A DNA stretch of 7,888 bases from Gemmatimonadota bacterium (GTDB taxonomy: Bacteria > Gemmatimonadota > Gemmatimonadetes > Gemmatimonadales > GWC2-71-9): positions 1-7,888 of the forward strand of contig JAPULP010000161.1 of the NCBI GenBank assembly GCA_027294815.1. The letters are read 5' to 3'. The notes below the pieces were generated by a model. That model was not told the DNA's origin. It did no database searches and saw only the letters and a list, made by a program, of their open reading frames with translations. The position numbers were made by a program, and so were the translations under genes. Shown one piece after another: positions 6,366 through 7,888 of the stretch (its first letter is position 1; each line of letters starts with the position of its first letter).

Positions 6366-7888
6366 ATGAACGGTTACAACTTTACCGATCGAGTTCGCAA
6401 GGTCCTGCAAATGGCGCGGGAGGAAGCCGCGCGCTTGCACCATGAGTACGTCGGCACGGAGCATATTCTGCTCGGCCTGATTCGCGAAGGCGAAGGGGTC
6501 GCGGCAGCCGTCTTGACCAATCTCAACGTTGACCTGGATGAAATCCAGCAAAAAATCGAGGAAACGGTCAAGAAGGGAAAAGCCCCGGCTGCGTCGGGTC
6601 CAGACCTTCCCTATACATCGCGCGCCAAGAAGGTATTGGAGCTCGCCATGAGCGAGGCCCGCGAGCTCAACCACTCATACGTGGGCACCGAGCATTTGCT
6701 CCTCGGACTGCTCCGCGAAGAAAAGGGAATTGCCGCACAGGTCCTGACCGATGCCGGCGTGAACTTGGAACAGGCACGAGCCGAGACCCTGCGGTTGCTT
6801 GGCAGTGACATGCCGTCGGGCCAGAAAGTCGGCGGCCAGACGCCGGCGGTGCCTCGATCGGAAAAGAAATCCAAGACCCCGGCACTCGACCATTTCTGCC
6901 GCGATCTGACGGCGCTCGCGAACGACGGCCAGCTCGACCCGACCATCGGCCGGGAGCAAGAGATCGAACGTGTGATCGAAGTGTTGTCTCGCCGCAAGAA
7001 AAACAACCCGGTGCTCATCGGTGAAGCGGGTGTCGGCAAGACGGCGATCGTGGAGGGGTTGGCGCAGCTGATCGCGTCGGGGAACGGGCCCGAGGCGCTG
7101 CGTCGCCACCGCGTGCTGGCTCTCGATATGGCCGCCGTGATCGCGGGGACGAAGTACCGGGGACAGTTCGAAGAGCGGTTGAAGGCGGTGATGAACGAGA
7201 TCGCCCAAAACAAAACCATTATCCTTTTTATTGACGAGCTGCACACGCTCGTCGGCGCCGGCGCCGCGGAGGGAGCCATCGACGCATCCAACATGCTGAA
7301 GCCTGCGCTCGCCCGCGGCGAATTGCAGTGTGTCGGCGCATCGACGCTCAACGAATACCGCAAATACATCGAGAAGGACGGCGCCCTGGAACGCAGGTTC
7401 CAGACGGTGATCGTGGATCCGCCCACCGTCGAGGAGACGATCGAGATTCTCAAGGGTCTCCGCCAGCGGTCTGAGGATCACCATCGGATCGTCATTCCCG
7501 ATCTCACGCTGGTGGAGGCCGCAAAGCTGTCCGAGCGCTACATCACCGACCGGTTCCTGCCGGACAAGGCCATCGATGTCATCGACGAGGCCGGCGCGCG
7601 CGCGCGGCTCGCCGCACAAGTCCCTCCTCCCGAGGTCGTGCGGTTGAAGGAAGACCTCGAGGGAATCAATCGTGACAAAGAAGAGGCGGTGCGGGACCAA
7701 AACTTTGAGAAAGCCGCGTCGTTGCGCGATGAGGAGCGCGAGCTGCAGGCGGAAATCCGCAAGCGCCAAGAGGAGTGGGAGCGGGAGCGTCAGACGCACC
7801 GGCCGACGATATCCGAAGACGAGGTCGCATTCATCGTATCGCGGTGGACAGGGATTCCGGTGACCCGGTTGCAGGAGGCGGAAACGAA
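6366..7888 (+). CDS. clpC: ClpC, AAA+ unfoldase of the Clp protease (3' truncated by window end)
   Basis: ClpC unfolds marked proteins and threads them into ClpP. The window holds 507 residues of an expected 800-850, ending just before the second AAA+ domain. The N-domain has two Clp repeats (about 4-75 and 83-146), each with GTEH; Glu32 and Glu109 match the phosphoarginine-binding Glu32 and Glu106 of B. subtilis ClpC, and Thr7 is also kept. The first AAA+ domain shows Walker A GEAGVGKT (219-226), pore loop GTKYRG (261-266), Walker B ILFIDE with Asp290-Glu291, and the arginine-finger region LERRF (341-345). A middle domain with UVR motif (AVRDQNFEKAASLRDEE, 441-457) separates it from SRWTGIPVTRL. 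ATG 6366 gives the family-typical N-terminus MNGYNFTDRVRKVL and leaves 31 bases after mcsB. An in-frame ATG at 6321 would add 15 residues and overlap mcsB by 14 bases. Neither start has a strong Shine-Dalgarno. ClpB is excluded by the short UVR-type middle domain. Confidence 0.96.
   Translation, partial: MNGYNFTDRVRKVLQMAREEAARLHHEYVGTEHILLGLIREGEGVAAAVLTNLNVDLDEIQQKIEETVKKGKAPAASGPDLPYTSRAKKVLELAMSEARELNHSYVGTEHLLLGLLREEKGIAAQVLTDAGVNLEQARAETLRLLGSDMPSGQKVGGQTPAVPRSEKKSKTPALDHFCRDLTALANDGQLDPTIGREQEIERVIEVLSRRKKNNPVLIGEAGVGKTAIVEGLAQLIASGNGPEALRRHRVLALDMAAVIAGTKYRGQFEERLKAVMNEIAQNKTIILFIDELHTLVGAGAAEGAIDASNMLKPALARGELQCVGASTLNEYRKYIEKDGALERRFQTVIVDPPTVEETIEILKGLRQRSEDHHRIVIPDLTLVEAAKLSERYITDRFLPDKAIDVIDEAGARARLAAQVPPPEVVRLKEDLEGINRDKEEAVRDQNFEKAASLRDEERELQAEIRKRQEEWERERQTHRPTISEDEVAFIVSRWTGIPVTRLQEAET

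Noticed and set aside
7594..7606. Alternating GC run that could be a Z-DNA-forming or repeat element
   Set aside because: It lies within clpC and encodes the conserved GARARL stretch through GC-rich Ala and Arg codons; nothing suggests a separate function.
6675..7799. 374-codon open frame on the minus strand opposite clpC
   Set aside because: It lies wholly antisense to clpC, whose AAA+ motifs are unmistakable. Its product shows no recognisable domain, and long antisense frames are expected in GC-rich coding DNA.

Overview
The window is a compact, GC-rich, all-plus-strand segment from a diderm bacterium. It holds the tail of an unrecognised gene and then seven genes in one direction: prfB, lysS, a LolC/E-type permease gene, lolD, mcsA, mcsB and clpC, the last cut by the window end. 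A Lol lipoprotein exporter implies an outer membrane, while mcsA-mcsB-clpC is best known from Bacillota. That combination, the GC-rich codon use and my recollection of similar gene order suggest Gemmatimonadota or a neighbouring phylum. This placement is an inference; no rRNA or other phylogenetic marker was tested.

Layout: bases 1-102 are the last 33 codons of an unidentified gene. Bases 103-212 are the only sizeable gap. It carries two small inverted repeats and a good ribosome binding site for a GTG start at 213, but no convincing promoter. prfB begins at this GTG and is read through an in-frame TGA (279-281) by the classical +1 programmed frameshift, giving RF2 of 367 residues. lysS, the permease gene, lolD, mcsA and mcsB then follow with stop and start codons overlapping at every junction (four ATGA overlaps of 4 bases and one TAATG overlap of 1 base). 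clpC follows after 31 bases, or overlaps mcsB if an upstream in-frame ATG is used.

Functionally there are three modules. prfB and lysS serve translation (termination at UGA/UAA and lysine charging). The permease and LolD would form an ABC machine that extracts lipoproteins from the inner membrane; with only one permease gene here, a homodimeric LolF-like arrangement is plausible. McsA, McsB and ClpC form the arginine-phosphorylation protein quality-control system: McsB, with its zinc-binding activator McsA, phosphorylates arginines on client proteins, and ClpC recognises the mark and unfolds the client for ClpP. The conserved McsB catalytic motifs and both ClpC phosphoarginine-pocket glutamates are present, so the system looks intact. 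The CtsR repressor gene that normally heads the Bacillota operon is absent here, and the allosteric RDxxRA motif of McsB appears degenerate.

I see no mobile element, CRISPR array, tRNA, rRNA or prophage. The genes belong to known families. The points most worth following up are the operon arrangement, the apparent loss of McsB allostery, the RF2 frameshift and the prfB leader hairpin.
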